Origin: Fodinibacter sp963800505
GTDB lineage: Bacteria; Actinomycetota; Actinomycetes; Actinomycetales; Dermatophilaceae
Reading direction: 5' to 3'
Length of the DNA: 64,000 bases
Assembly: GCA_963800505.1 (NCBI GenBank)
Contig: CAWDBL010000009.1
Coordinates: forward strand, 124,001 to 188,000
Shown here: in pieces, positions 63,876 through 64,000 of the stretch
Layout of the letters: the number at the start of each line of letters is the position of its first letter
Numbering within the stretch: position 1 is the first letter of the stretch
Program-made: the position numbers and the translations under genes
Notes under the pieces: model-generated
Database searches by the model: none
Seen by the model: only the letters and a program-made list of their open reading frames with translations
What the model was told of the DNA's origin: nothing

Positions 63876-64000
63876 ATGAGCTCAACGACCTCGGCGCAGT
63901 CCCGCGAACGCATCCTCATCCTCGGTGCGGCGGGCCGCGACTTCCACGACTTCAACCTGATGTACCGGGAGGACCCGGACGTCGAGGTGGTGGCCTTCAC
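63876..64000 (+). CDS. cyclic 2,3-diphosphoglycerate synthetase-like protein (partial)
   Basis: The window ends after 41 codons. The N-terminus ILILGAAGRDFHDFNLMYRE with a Rossmann start and VEVVAFT is characteristic of the family annotated as cyclic 2,3-diphosphoglycerate synthetase-like in many bacteria. Those bacterial members have no proven function. Ribosome site GGAGAG seven nucleotides before ATG 63876. Confidence 0.7.
   Translation, partial: MSSTTSAQSRERILILGAAGRDFHDFNLMYREDPDVEVVAF

Overview
The window is about 64 kb of very GC-rich DNA with dense, often 4-bp-overlapping genes. It is almost certainly chromosomal DNA of an actinobacterium. Marker content supports this: a mycothiol deacetylase (mshB), a DUF3117 micro-protein, the sigE-rseA-htrA-tatB block, a seven-iron ferredoxin next to dapC, a RIO-type kinase, and many leaderless genes with a TAnnnT -10 box 6-8 nt before ATG/GTG. 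A member of the Micrococcales (for example Intrasporangiaceae) fits best, but that assignment is an inference. From memory, the order typA, LpqW-like protein, mshB, fdxC-dapC, dapD/dapE, LOG protein, DivIVA-like membrane protein, DUF3117, O-methyltransferase/sigE-rseA-htrA-tatB, mrp resembles the Rv1165-Rv1232 interval of Mycobacterium tuberculosis. Most of the window is therefore an old conserved backbone.

Layout. 0-6 kb: a four-gene minus-strand signalling operon (hybrid histidine kinase, single-domain receiver, receiver-cyclase, ATP-grasp ligase). 6-12.3 kb: a YflT-like membrane stress protein, a CWB2-VanY cell-wall carboxypeptidase, an acyl-CoA dehydrogenase, a cytochrome P450 and a RIO kinase. 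12.3-17 kb: an oxidoreductase, a NarL-type regulator, a small unknown gene, a degenerate sensor kinase and a frameshifted unknown gene. 17-23 kb: a DUF4239 membrane protein behind a tiny leaderless upstream ORF, a membrane protein with a frame-broken L,D-transpeptidase, two malyl-CoA lyase/CitE-family genes (one frame-broken), RidA and an unknown protein. 23-27 kb: MgtE-like CBS protein, DUF1003, Mrp and a 5'-truncated slipin. 27-31 kb: tatB, htrA, rseA and sigE with a divergent O-methyltransferase. 31-38 kb: a small unknown protein, leucyl aminopeptidase, DUF3117, membrane glycosyltransferases including a DivIVA-domain fusion, SRPBCC, a second DivIVA-like protein and LOG. 38.8-45 kb: dapE, dapD, a secreted unknown, citrate synthase, dapC, ferredoxin and a GNAT. 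46-55.6 kb: a large secreted repeat protein, then VanW, flavin reductase, mshB, LpqW-like and typA on the minus strand. 55.9-61.9 kb: a complete dipeptide/oligopeptide ABC importer operon. 61.9-64 kb: pterin dehydratase, VIT protein, class-I glutamine amidotransferase and the start of a cyclic-2,3-diphosphoglycerate-synthetase-like gene.

How the genes work together. Envelope stress (sigE, htrA, tatB), peptidoglycan precursor supply (dapC, dapD, dapE), cell-wall remodelling (VanY, L,D-transpeptidase, VanW), mannose-type glycosylation (two multipass glycosyltransferases) and redox balance (mshB, ferredoxin) dominate.

The oddest property is a run of frame lesions and internal deletions in otherwise well-conserved genes between about 14 and 26.3 kb. 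These are either local pseudogenisation or sequence/assembly error. I found no tRNA, rRNA, CRISPR, insertion sequence or prophage.
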